Source: a virus. Taken from it: a stretch of 20,575 nt of DNA. Below the pieces are notes generated by a model. The model had not been told where the DNA came from and did no database searches. It saw nothing but the letters and a program-made list of their open reading frames with translations. Numbering within the stretch: position 1 is the stretch's first letter; each line of letters opens with the position of its first letter. The stretch is taken from positions 1 through 20,575 of the IMG/VR virus record IMGVR_UViG_3300020193_000694; one strand, 5' to 3'. Positions 1-6,776 of the stretch are shown here, one piece after another. The translations under genes and the position numbers were made by a program.

Positions 1-4
1 CGCT

Positions 5-112
5 GAGGCGGTCATGAAATGAGGCGCGCGTCTCTTGAGTGCGACACTCACGCGCTATAGAGATAGTTAGCGGACAGACCGCCTCGCATACCACATGTGG
101 GGCGGTTTTGTC
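5..112 (+). ncRNA. Candidate structured RNA with two mutually exclusive folds
   Basis: No gene is evident here, but complementary segments are dense. Bases 5-13 (GAGGCGGTC) pair perfectly with 77-85 (GACCGCCTC). Inside, 26-30 (GCGCG) pairs with 51-55 and 36-41 (TGAGTG) with 45-50 around a CGA loop. The bulged TCTCT at 31-35 could pair with AGAGA at 59-63, which would make a pseudoknot. The 3' strand of the outer stem can instead join a long hairpin: 73-88 pairs with 96-112 (about 16 pairs, three wobbles, one bulge, loop 89-95). The two folds cannot coexist. A strong terminator follows at 133-163, so an attenuator or riboswitch-like leader, or a structured 3' UTR of an upstream gene, is possible. 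It does not fold as a canonical tRNA: there is no T-loop and no CCA end. The pairings are seen; the function is inference. Confidence 0.4.
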
Positions 113-132
113 AAATTGAGCGTGTTTTTCCT

Positions 133-163
133 GGGGCAGGGGGCAACCTCTGCCCCTTTTTTT
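133..163 (+). terminator. Strong rho-independent terminator
   Basis: A 10-bp stem pairs 133-142 (GGGGCAGGGG) with 147-156 (CCTCTGCCCC) and contains one G-T wobble. The loop is GCAA, a stable GNRA tetraloop, and seven T residues follow at 157-163. This is a textbook intrinsic terminator on the + strand. It probably ends transcription arriving from genes left of the window, separating them from the packaging and structural operon. Confidence 0.87.
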
Positions 164-198
164 GCGTCCGCGCCCTAGCGAACCCCAGGGTTTTTTAA

Positions 199-222
199 GG
201 GGGCCCCACCCCCCTCCCCCCC
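199..222. other. G5/C-run tract with G-quadruplex potential on the minus strand
   Basis: The + strand reads G5, C4, A, C6, T, C7. The minus strand therefore carries runs of seven, six and four G with one-base spacers, enough for four G-triplets in a row and so a potential G-quadruplex (an i-motif on the + strand). GGGGCCCC within it is also self-complementary. Long homopolymer runs of this kind are rare elsewhere in the window. A role in replication, packaging or transcription is inference only. Confidence 0.5.
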
Positions 223-367
223 TATCAGCTAAAAAATTTTCACCAGGAAACCACTCTGACCAGCACTTTTGTTATACCAAGAAAAAAAGTTTTATTTTGC
301 TCTTGAAACACGCCGATGCTCTAGTCCCCTATATAAGTGTAACGGCTGAGTTATACGAAGCCGTAGA

Positions 368-387
368 AGGCAGGCTAAAGCCTGCCT
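368..387 (+). other. Perfect 8-bp hairpin upstream of terminase
   Basis: AGGCAGGC (368-375) pairs perfectly with GCCTGCCT (380-387) around a TAAA loop. No T-tract follows on the + strand (AACCTTGGTT then an A-run), so it is not a + strand terminator. It may stabilise or cap the terminase leader mRNA, or be a protein-binding site. Confidence 0.55.
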
Positions 388-410
388 AACCTTGGTTAAA
401 AAATAAAGTG

Positions 411-429
411 GGGATACCTCTGTCTACCC
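411..429 (+). repeat. 19-bp exact direct repeat, copy 1
   Basis: GGGATACCTCTGTCTACCC occurs here and, identical and in the same orientation, at 4499-4517. Identity stops at both edges, since the flanking bases differ. Chance expectation for a 19-bp match within about 20 kb is well below one in a thousand. This copy is non-coding and ends about 32 bases before the terminase start. A recognition site, such as a phage-specific promoter or a packaging site, is a reasonable inference; no protein is known to bind it. Confidence 0.7.
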
Positions 430-448
430 CCCTGTAGACCCCTACAGG
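422..448 (+). promoter_or_regulatory. Overlapping alternative hairpins next to the terminase ribosome-binding site
   Basis: GTCTAC (422-427) can pair with GTAGAC (434-439). Alternatively CCTGTAG (431-437) can pair with CTACAGG (442-448) around the loop ACCC. The two hairpins share bases 434-437 and so exclude each other. The second ends five bases before the GGAG (453-456) that serves the terminase start, so the choice of fold could alter ribosome access. Pairings are seen; regulation is inference. Confidence 0.4.
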
Positions 449-461
449 TAATGGAGATGAA

Positions 462-2351
462 TTGGAAAGAAATTTAACCCCCGAAGAGGCCAGGAAAGAG
501 CTAATCGATTTGGTGCGCCAAGGGCGCACTATTACCGATGCCCTAAGGGTTATTGGTAGGAGTCGTTCTTGGTATGACACCCAACGGCGCGAAGCCGAAG
601 GCTTCGCTGCCTATATAGACAATGCTCGGTTAAGAACCTCTGACTTGGTTGGCGAAGCTCGTTCTAGTCTAAAGGACTTCGCGAGCTTCTCTGAGACTTA
701 CTTGGCTACTAAGGTTTGGGACCACATGCTCAACGTGGTTGACATGTTAGAAGGCAAAGAACCTCGCTGGTTACATCCAGCAATGACCTATGAGAGAGGG
801 TCGGCGGGATTGTCCCGTCTCTTGGTAAATACGCCCCCTAACCATGCCAAGACCATGACAATCACCATAAACTACGTGACTTACCGCGTAGTTCAAAACC
901 CGAACATAAACGTAATCTTAATTTCTAAAACCCAGGAGCAAGCTAAAAAGTTTCTCTACGCTATTAAGCAAAGATTGACCCATCCACGTTATGCCGACCT
1001 ACAGGCTGGGTTTGGTCCTAACGATGGGTACAGAGCAACCTCCGACCAATGGTCGGCAAACAAGATTTATCTGAGCGCAGATATTCGCGAGTCGGATTCT
1101 AAGGACCCAACGATTGAGGCAATCGGTATGGGTGGGCAAATCTACGGTGCTCGCGCTGACTTAATCGTACTTGATGACGTTGTTACACTCTCTAACTCGG
1201 CAGAGTGGGCTAAACAACAAGAATGGATTCGACAAGAAGTTGCCAGCCGTCTTCCACCAGGCGGAGGGCAACTTCTTGTTGTCGGAACTAGGGTCTCTGC
1301 AGTAGACCTATATAAAGAACTACGCAACCCACAGCATTACACGGACGGAATCGTACCGTGGTCATATTTGTCCATGCCTGCCGTATTAGAATACGCAGAC
1401 AATCCAGAGGATTGGAAAACTCTCTGGGAAAAGTCGGAACAACCCCTCATTGAGAATGATATTCCAGATGAGAATGGTTACTTTGACCGATGGACAGGAC
1501 CGCGTCTAACAGCGGTCCGCAACGAGGCTGGTCCATCCAAATGGAGTTTGGTCTACCAGAATCTCGATATTGCAGAGAATGCAATCTTCGACCCGATATG
1601 CGTTAGAGGCGCAGTTAATGGAATGAGAAAATCGGGTGCGCTGGTTGCAGGCGCTGCTGGTCACCCTGATAATTCGCAGAACTTCTACCGAATCATTGGT
1701 ATCGACCCTGCTATGTCTGGTGACACCGCAGCAGTTGCCTACGCAGTTGACCGCAGAACGCAAAAGCGCTATGTCATGGACGTTTACGTCATGAGCAGCC
1801 CCACACCTGCAGCAATTAGGACTCTGATTCGAGAATGGACCGATGCCTACAAACCACATACGGTTATTGTTGAGTCGAATGCTTTTCAGCTTTTCTTGAC
1901 AAAGGATGAGGAGATTAGAAACTTCCTATCCACTCGCGGTATCAACTACCGCCCACACTACACGGGCAACAATAAGCAAGACCCAGAGTTTGGTGTAGCT
2001 TCTCTGGCTCCCCTGTTTGGAACTATTGTCAAACGTGATGGCAATAATAATAACTTAAAGCATGCTGGTGACCATATGATTGAATTACCAGATTCTTCAC
2101 GTAACGAACATGTAAAAAAATTAATAGAACAACTGGTTGTTTGGCAACCAGGGGTACAAGGCAAAAAACTTAAGATGGATGCTGTAATGGCATTATGGTT
2201 CTGTGAAATCGTAGGCCGCGATGTATTGCTTACCGCCTCAAACGTACCCAATTTTATGAAAAATGAATTTACGCCTTCTAAGGCGATTGAGGACAGATAC
2301 ATCATTAACTTAGATGACTTAGCCGCAGCACAGCGATTAGTGAGATTATGA
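462..2351 (+). CDS. terL: Terminase large subunit (packaging ATPase and nuclease)
   Basis: This is the motor that pumps DNA through the portal into the prohead and cuts the concatemer. The 629-residue length fits the family. The ATPase half shows a Walker A-like loop TPPNHAKT (124-131), of the PPxHxKS/T type, and Walker B ADLIVLDDV (232-240) with D238/D239. The RNase H-like nuclease half shows IIGIDPAMSGD (411-421, D415), TVIVESN (467-473, E471) and KMDAVMALW (571-579, D573), giving the expected acidic metal-binding triad. The start is TTG at 462, with GGAG at 453-456 at good spacing. No other start codon lies between it and the in-frame TAG at 435, and the next Met is about residue 89, beyond much of the N-terminal domain. 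The stop overlaps the portal start as ATGA. No small terminase is visible upstream, though residues 1-60 contain a small helical segment that could be DNA-binding. Confidence 0.95.
   Translation: MERNLTPEEARKELIDLVRQGRTITDALRVIGRSRSWYDTQRREAEGFAAYIDNARLRTSDLVGEARSSLKDFASFSETYLATKVWDHMLNVVDMLEGKEPRWLHPAMTYERGSAGLSRLLVNTPPNHAKTMTITINYVTYRVVQNPNINVILISKTQEQAKKFLYAIKQRLTHPRYADLQAGFGPNDGYRATSDQWSANKIYLSADIRESDSKDPTIEAIGMGGQIYGARADLIVLDDVVTLSNSAEWAKQQEWIRQEVASRLPPGGGQLLVVGTRVSAVDLYKELRNPQHYTDGIVPWSYLSMPAVLEYADNPEDWKTLWEKSEQPLIENDIPDENGYFDRWTGPRLTAVRNEAGPSKWSLVYQNLDIAENAIFDPICVRGAVNGMRKSGALVAGAAGHPDNSQNFYRIIGIDPAMSGDTAAVAYAVDRRTQKRYVMDVYVMSSPTPAAIRTLIREWTDAYKPHTVIVESNAFQLFLTKDEEIRNFLSTRGINYRPHYTGNNKQDPEFGVASLAPLFGTIVKRDGNNNNLKHAGDHMIELPDSSRNEHVKKLIEQLVVWQPGVQGKKLKMDAVMALWFCEIVGRDVLLTASNVPNFMKNEFTPSKAIEDRYIINLDDLAAAQRLVRL
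589..607 (+). other. Perfect 8-bp hairpin in the early terL coding region
   Basis: GCGAAGCC (589-596) pairs with GGCTTCGC (600-607) around GAA. It lies about 43 codons into terL and encodes part of RREAEGFAA. It could be coincidental, or an mRNA structure that slows early translation. No T-tract follows. Confidence 0.4.
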
Positions 2352-4111
2352 TAATGAAAGAACTTGTACATGCCTATGAGCAGATAAAAGCTCGTAACGC
2401 TGAACGCGACAAACGTATGCGTGAAGTTGCCATGGTTCGAGCAGGTAATGCCGACCAGGTGTTTCGTGGTTTATTCCCAGAAGGAAACTGGTCTAAACCT
2501 ATTGTCGCCAATCTTATTGATGTTGTTGCTCGCGATGTCTCTGAGCAGGCAGGTGTATTACCTACCATAACGGCTGCTGGGGATTCATCCCTTGATGATA
2601 ACCAGCGTACCAAAGCTGATAAGAGAACAAAGATTGCAAACTATTACGTTGCATCTTCACGTCTTGGTACAGAGTTACTGCGTGGCGCAGACCAGTTAGG
2701 AACCTATGGATTTTGTGTATTTAGGGTTGAACCTAACTTCAAGGAAAAAAGACCGCATATCCATGTTGAGAACTCCATGGGTGCGTACTATGACACGGAT
2801 AGATTTGGGGAAGTAAAGGTCTACTGCCGTACGTACTATCGTAAAGCTGGCGAATTAGCAGCCAAGTTCCCTGAGGTTGCAGATAAAATTTTAAAGACCA
2901 GTGCATTTGGACAAACAGCAAATGAAAATGAATTGCTTGAGGTTGTCCGATGGGTTGATAAAAACCGTAATATAATGTTCATACCAAGTCGCGGAGGTGT
3001 GGTACTTGCCCAAAGCCAAAACAGGATTGGTCGAGTCCCAGTTACGGTTGCTCAGCGTCCTTCGCTTGATGGTGAAATCCGAGGGACATTCGACGATGTT
3101 TTACCAGTGTACGCAGCAAAAGCGCGTCTTGCTTTGCTCACTATGGAGGCTGTTCAGAAGTCTGTTGAAGCTCCTCTTGCTCTTCCTACTGATGTTACTC
3201 AGCTATCCATTGGTCCTGATTCGGTCATTCGTTCGAACAGTCCTGAGAAAATACGTCGCATAAACTTAGATGTACCGCAATATGCTTTTGCCGAAAACAA
3301 CGTTCTTGCAGATGAATTAAAACTAGGAACCAGGTTTCCACAAGCACGTGCAGGTCAAGCAGAGGGTTCTATCGTTACTGGTCAGGGTGTCAAGGCGCTT
3401 ATGGCTGGATTCGATTCACAGATTAAGGTTATTCAATCTATCCTTGGCGAAGCAATTGGTGAGGCAATCTCAATTGCGTTTGCAACCGATGAGGCATTCT
3501 TTGCTAACACGATTAGAGAAGTATCTGCAACAGCCAATGGTGTTCCATATAAATTAAGATATAAACCATCAAACGATATCAACGGTAACCATGGCGTAAC
3601 CGTTGAGTATGGGTTGATGGCAGGACTTGACCCTAACCGCGCATTGGTTTGGGGCCTACAAGCACGAGGCGACAAGCTAATCTCACGAGGAATGCTACGT
3701 CGCAATCTACCAATTTCGCTCAATGCTGGAGAAGAAGAGCGAGCAATTGACATTGAAGAGATGCGTGACAGTCTAAAAATTTCTATCGCATCCCTTGCTC
3801 AAGCAATACCAATGATGGTTACGCAGGGACAAGACCCAATGAATGTTGTTGAAAAAATGGCAATAGTTATAGATGAACGTAAAAAGGGGACAGCACTTGA
3901 AGATGCTGTAGCTAAAGCGTTTAAGCCAGAACCAGCAGAAGAAGAAACCCCTGAATTGCCAGATATGGCACAACCAGGAGGACCTATGGGCGGTGGCGAA
4001 CTACCACAAGCACCACAAGGTAGACCAGCAATGCAAGAACTGTTAGCAGGTTTAACTGGTTCAGGTAATCCTGTTCTAGCAGGACGAGTAACTCGAAAAA
4101 CCCCAGCATAA
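2348..4111 (+). CDS. Portal protein
   Basis: This is the probable dodecameric portal that forms the DNA channel at one capsid vertex, the dock for terminase and the nucleation point for head assembly. Support is its position directly after terL with an ATGA overlap, a length of 587 residues within the portal range, and a mixed alpha/beta composition with a long helical middle (about residues 240-400, with segments such as KARLALLTMEAVQKS) as expected for wing, stem and crown. The last ~60 residues are Pro/Gly/Glu-rich and probably disordered. I recognise it from context and general portal-like composition, not from a catalytic motif. An alternative start is ATG at 2354, only two codons in. 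The gene ends 12 bases before the next small gene. Confidence 0.85.
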   Translation: MIMKELVHAYEQIKARNAERDKRMREVAMVRAGNADQVFRGLFPEGNWSKPIVANLIDVVARDVSEQAGVLPTITAAGDSSLDDNQRTKADKRTKIANYYVASSRLGTELLRGADQLGTYGFCVFRVEPNFKEKRPHIHVENSMGAYYDTDRFGEVKVYCRTYYRKAGELAAKFPEVADKILKTSAFGQTANENELLEVVRWVDKNRNIMFIPSRGGVVLAQSQNRIGRVPVTVAQRPSLDGEIRGTFDDVLPVYAAKARLALLTMEAVQKSVEAPLALPTDVTQLSIGPDSVIRSNSPEKIRRINLDVPQYAFAENNVLADELKLGTRFPQARAGQAEGSIVTGQGVKALMAGFDSQIKVIQSILGEAIGEAISIAFATDEAFFANTIREVSATANGVPYKLRYKPSNDINGNHGVTVEYGLMAGLDPNRALVWGLQARGDKLISRGMLRRNLPISLNAGEEERAIDIEEMRDSLKISIASLAQAIPMMVTQGQDPMNVVEKMAIVIDERKKGTALEDAVAKAFKPEPAEEETPELPDMAQPGGPMGGGELPQAPQGRPAMQELLAGLTGSGNPVLAGRVTRKTPA

Positions 4112-4123
4112 TAAGGAGAGAAA

Positions 4124-4273
4124 ATGATTGGAAAACAAGGCAGGCCAGCAAAGGCTCCCGTTCACCCAGGTCACGCAGGTAAGAAAAGCGGTGGCAAAGG
4201 TGTAGGACTTGGTCAAGTCGCAAAAGCCCCCAACCCAAAGGGTATCAAGGGTAACAATAACAAACTTAAGTAA
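4124..4273 (+). CDS. Small basic Gly/Lys-rich protein, 49 aa
   Basis: A short reading frame begins at ATG 4124 with a strong AAGGAG ribosome site (4113-4118) and ends at TAA 4271-4273. The product begins MIGKQGRPAKAPVHPGHAGK and continues rich in Gly, Lys and Asn, with almost no acidic residues. It is probably disordered and nucleic-acid binding or capsid-associated. The strong ribosome site and the snug fit between portal and the next gene argue that it is real. I do not recognise a family and assign no function. Confidence 0.7.
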   Translation: MIGKQGRPAKAPVHPGHAGKKSGGKGVGLGQVAKAPNPKGIKGNNNKLK

Positions 4274-4299
4274 AGAAAACATATAGATAGGATAAAAAA

Positions 4300-4653
4300 A
4301 TGGCACGTGGGAAGAAGAAACCTGCTCTCGCAAAAAAACTCACACAGCTACAAAAACAAGGGGCAGGCGAGAGACTTGGCTTCGGGGACGCAGAACGTGG
4401 TCGTACAATATCTCGTAGCCAAAAAGCCAAAGCCGCAAAACTCCCAACAAAAAAACTCCCAACACCGCTGCCCAAGCCAAAACCCGAAGCATGGGTCTGG
4501 GATACCTCTGTCTACCCTTGGCGCACAAAACAAGCAAAAGCTACCAACCTAAAGAGACAGCTTGGAAAGTCTATACCGATTGCTGATGCTACTGGCGAGC
4601 GTCGCCCTGATAGATGGATTAAAAAGCCTAGGCCAAAGCGTATCAAGGAGTAA
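4300..4653 (+). CDS. Small very basic protein, 117 aa, unknown function
   Basis: The N-terminal half is Lys/Arg/Ala-rich (MARGKKKPALAKKLTQLQKQ), a Pro/Lys linker follows near residues 47-62, and a Trp-containing patch WVWDTSVYPW lies near residues 65-74. The C-terminus is again basic (RWIKKPRPKRIKE). AGGA at 4289-4292 precedes the ATG. No catalytic motif or membrane segment is visible. The Trp patch is encoded by the second copy of the 19-bp repeat that also lies upstream of terL. It sits in a run of basic genes after the portal; binding to packaged DNA is a plausible inference but not shown. Confidence 0.75.
   Translation: MARGKKKPALAKKLTQLQKQGAGERLGFGDAERGRTISRSQKAKAAKLPTKKLPTPLPKPKPEAWVWDTSVYPWRTKQAKATNLKRQLGKSIPIADATGERRPDRWIKKPRPKRIKE
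4499..4517 (+). repeat. 19-bp exact direct repeat, copy 2
   Basis: This is identical to 411-429 and in the same orientation, but lies inside a coding region, where it encodes most of WDTSVYP. It is about 145 bases upstream of the LysM gene start. The reading frame and the site could both be under selection. Confidence 0.7.
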
Positions 4654-4662
4654 AGGAAAATT

Positions 4663-6330
4663 ATGGCGAATAAAACACCAAAGAAGCCAAAGAAGCCAAA
4701 GAAGTTTCGTCAGGCTAGAAAAGACGCTAAAGCCGATTCTAAAAAAGTGTTTACTGGTAAACGCAAGGCTTTTGTTAAGGATAAAACCGTAAGACTTACT
4801 GCAAGTGACCAAGAGGTTCTTAGGGAAATTAGGAAAGAAGCTAGAGGCGGTTACCTAACCACAGATACTGGCGAGCGTGTATATTCAAAACCTACCGAAA
4901 CCTCACAAGAACGTATTGCACGTGAACGTGCAGAGTCTATGCGTAAATACCGTGAGCCACCGCTTCGCGGCCCAGGTGCAGAAGAAGATGGCAAAAAGCC
5001 AAAGAAGAAAGCTACTAAAGAGGTTGCCAAGAAACCTGCAGTTGAGAAACCTGCTGCCAGTAGAGGGAAAGCGATGCAAAAGTATCCAAATGCTAAGCCA
5101 ATTGGAACCATCTCATTTAAAGATGGCAAGATGGTTTTTAAAGGATTCAAAAAGGATACACCACCAGCTAAATCTGAAATGACTCGTGCGGAACGTTCCG
5201 CTGCTAATAAAGCTGCATGGAAAAATATGACCCCAGCAGAACGCAAGAATTGGGCTGTTAATAAACCATCCGCCAAGGAAAAATCTGCTGCCAAATTACC
5301 TGCTGATACAAAAGAAGCTAAGCTTGTAGAAAAACATGGAACAAAAAAGGGAAAAGCAGTATACAAAAAAAATGTAAAGAAGCCTACTAGGGCTGAAAAA
5401 TCTGCTGCTAATAAAGCTGCATGGAAGAATATGACTCCAGAACAGCGCAAAAACTGGAAAGTTACTAGACCAGGCGCTAAGCCCGCAGCAGCAGCTCCAA
5501 AAACTGCACCCGTGCAAAGTGTTACAAACGTACAGCCAGAAAAAGCAGGTAAAGGAACCACAAAGCCAAAGTTCGTACAGAAGAAAACCAAGGCTGGTGT
5601 TGCTAAGACAACCACTGCTGCACCTAAAACTGGTGGCACTGTAGCGGTTCGTCCAAAAGGAACTGTAGCAAGCGCACGTACAGGTACAGTAGCAACAACT
5701 ACGAAGAAAGCAACACCTATTAAAGGCAGCGACACAGTCGTTAAGAAGAAGGGTCTCTTACGCAGGGCAGGCGGAGCGTTTGTTCCACTTATAGTCGGCG
5801 GAGAAGTTGTTTCGCTTGCTAAAGGTTCTACATTTAAAGACCTTAGAGAGATTAACCGTCTAAAGAAAAAGCTTGGCGATAAGAAGATGAGCGCTAAAGA
5901 AGGTATATCTACACAGGCAAGCAATCTTGCAGCTCTTTTAGCCATGGGTCTAGGAGCTGGAGCAGGTCTACAGACACGTCGTGAACGTATGGATGAACTT
6001 AATCGCTTAATAAAGAAGAACGCACCTAAAGAACTTCGCTACGGCAAAGATGGTTCATCTCTTGTTCCAGGAACTGCAGCATATAAGGCTGGTTCTAAGA
6101 CAATGCCACCCTATGGTGGGGCTAAAGGCGGTGGCTCAAGTGGTGGTGGCTCAAGTACTAAAGGCGTGTACACCGTTAAGAAGGGCGATACCCTGTGGGG
6201 TATTGCTAAAGCAAACAATACAACGGTTGCAGCGCTTCGTGAAGCAAATCCTAAATTCATGAAACGTAAAAAGTACAAGCAAGGCAACATGATTTGGTCA
6301 GGAACAACGGTAAAGATTCCGAAGAAATAG
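4663..6330 (+). CDS. Lysine-rich virion-type protein with C-terminal LysM domain
   Basis: The 555-residue product starts with a strongly basic region (PKKPKKPKK near residues 6-14). It carries two copies of a ~30-residue repeat at 174-203 and 242-271, sharing SAANKAAWKNMTP. Residues 371-385 and 418-436 are hydrophobic (AFVPLIVGGEVVSLA; QASNLAALLAMGLGAGAGL) and might insert into a membrane. A GGGSSGGGSS linker (489-498) leads to a LysM domain at about 502-553: YTVKKGDTLWGIAKANNTTVAALREANP, ending GTTVKIP. LysM domains bind the GlcNAc-containing glycan of peptidoglycan. No hydrolase domain is visible, so it is not evidently a lysin. With the portal just upstream and probable ejection proteins downstream, a virion protein that engages the cell wall during infection is the best inference. 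AGGA at 4654-4657 precedes the ATG. Confidence 0.85.
   Translation: MANKTPKKPKKPKKFRQARKDAKADSKKVFTGKRKAFVKDKTVRLTASDQEVLREIRKEARGGYLTTDTGERVYSKPTETSQERIARERAESMRKYREPPLRGPGAEEDGKKPKKKATKEVAKKPAVEKPAASRGKAMQKYPNAKPIGTISFKDGKMVFKGFKKDTPPAKSEMTRAERSAANKAAWKNMTPAERKNWAVNKPSAKEKSAAKLPADTKEAKLVEKHGTKKGKAVYKKNVKKPTRAEKSAANKAAWKNMTPEQRKNWKVTRPGAKPAAAAPKTAPVQSVTNVQPEKAGKGTTKPKFVQKKTKAGVAKTTTAAPKTGGTVAVRPKGTVASARTGTVATTTKKATPIKGSDTVVKKKGLLRRAGGAFVPLIVGGEVVSLAKGSTFKDLREINRLKKKLGDKKMSAKEGISTQASNLAALLAMGLGAGAGLQTRRERMDELNRLIKKNAPKELRYGKDGSSLVPGTAAYKAGSKTMPPYGGAKGGGSSGGGSSTKGVYTVKKGDTLWGIAKANNTTVAALREANPKFMKRKKYKQGNMIWSGTTVKIPKK
5182..5475 (+). repeat. Two ~90-bp coding repeats in the LysM gene
   Basis: The copies lie at about 5182-5271 and 5386-5475. 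They encode TRAE(R/K)SAANKAAWKNMTP followed by (A/E)(E/Q)RKNW. DNA identity is high in the core (GCTGCTAATAAAGCTGCATG in both) and fades toward the ends. This looks like an internal duplication with about 115 intervening bases. The unit resembles HMG-box-like or histone-tail-like basic motifs only in composition. Confidence 0.65.
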
Positions 6331-6338
6331 GTTAATAA

Positions 6339-6776
6339 ATGTCAACGATGCAGCCAGCAGGTCCTGGTCCATACGCAAAACGCACAGACCGCCAAGGCGC
6401 AAAGCGCCTTCCTGATGCTGCCTATGGTGAGCAAAAGGAATTTCAGAATCAACAGATGTCGGCTCCCATGGCAAAAAGCGGTAAGTCTATGCAGAGTATG
6501 AACAACCTGATGGCTAACATCGTTCCATTTAACGCACCAACACAAAGACCAGATGAGTTCGTTACTGCTGGAGTAGATGCTGGTCCAGGTCCAGGTCGTG
6601 GAATATTAGGAATCAATAACTCACCAATCGATACACAATTAGAGGATTTAGAAAAACTAAGTAAATACTTACCGCTAATGGTGCAGTTTGCGGATTCACC
6701 ACAATCTTCAGGAACAATGAAAGCTTTTGTTAAATACTTACGGAGTCAACAGAATGAAAATCTTCAGGAAATTTGA
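6339..6776 (+). CDS. Conserved-type phage hypothetical protein, 145 aa, Pro/Gly-rich
   Basis: The product opens MSTMQPAGPGPYAKRTDRQG and has a middle segment APTQRPDEFVTAG followed by AGPGPGRGILG. The C-terminal ~45 residues are helical (LEDLEKLSKYLPLMVQFADS...). PAGPGPY-KRTD and TQRPDE-VTAG phrases are familiar from proteins beside portal genes in environmental phages, but that is memory-based and unverified, and no function is known to me. The start has only a weak AGG (6329-6331) upstream and may rely on coupling to the preceding gene, which ends eight bases earlier. The end overlaps the next gene by 23 bases. Confidence 0.75.
   Translation: MSTMQPAGPGPYAKRTDRQGAKRLPDAAYGEQKEFQNQQMSAPMAKSGKSMQSMNNLMANIVPFNAPTQRPDEFVTAGVDAGPGPGRGILGINNSPIDTQLEDLEKLSKYLPLMVQFADSPQSSGTMKAFVKYLRSQQNENLQEI
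6394..6410 (+). other. Perfect 7-bp hairpin near the start of the 145-aa gene
   Basis: AAGGCGC (6394-6400) pairs with GCGCCTT (6404-6410) around AAA, about 19 codons into the gene. It may be coincidental or a translational pause element. Confidence 0.3.

Larger units (their letters stand above)
164..461. other. Non-coding leader region before the terminase gene
   Basis: I see no convincing gene in these 298 bases. An open frame starting at 162 begins inside the terminator's T-run and encodes a low-complexity Pro-rich peptide, so it is not credible. The region holds a G5-C4-A-C6-T-C7 tract (199-222), an A6T4 tract (231-240), an AT-rich stretch (about 280-300), a perfect hairpin (368-387), a 19-bp element repeated later in the window (411-429) and overlapping hairpins (422-448). 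TTGAAA at 303-308 and TATATA at 330-335 resemble promoter boxes, but their 21-base spacing is too long for a good sigma70 promoter. A promoter for the structural operon is expected here but not clearly visible. Confidence 0.6.

Noticed and set aside
1-22. Possible C-terminal end of an upstream gene (reading AEAVMK then TGA at 20-22)
   Set aside because: Only six codons are visible and all three frames stop by 22, so nothing supports one frame. It would also overlap the structured RNA candidate.
5-88. tRNA or tRNA-like gene
   Set aside because: The outer stem has acceptor-like pairing, but there is no TTC-type T-loop, no D-loop GG, no clear 7-base anticodon loop and no CCA end.
173-196. Second terminator (CCCT...AGGG followed by six T)
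   Set aside because: The stem is only four base pairs with a 10-base loop, too weak to call beside the strong terminator at 133-163.
303-335. Sigma70-type promoter TTGAAA / TATATA
   Set aside because: The 21-base spacer is well outside the usual 16-18, and the AT-rich context makes chance matches likely.
162-389. 75-aa open frame
   Set aside because: It begins with TTG inside the terminator T-run, has no ribosome site and is Pro-rich from the C-runs. It also spans the hairpin at 368-387.
4851-5945. 364-aa minus-strand open frame
   Set aside because: It is a shadow of the Lys/Ala-rich LysM gene, as poly-Lys codons read as Phe/Leu in reverse. There is no ribosome site, and it opposes a well-supported + gene.
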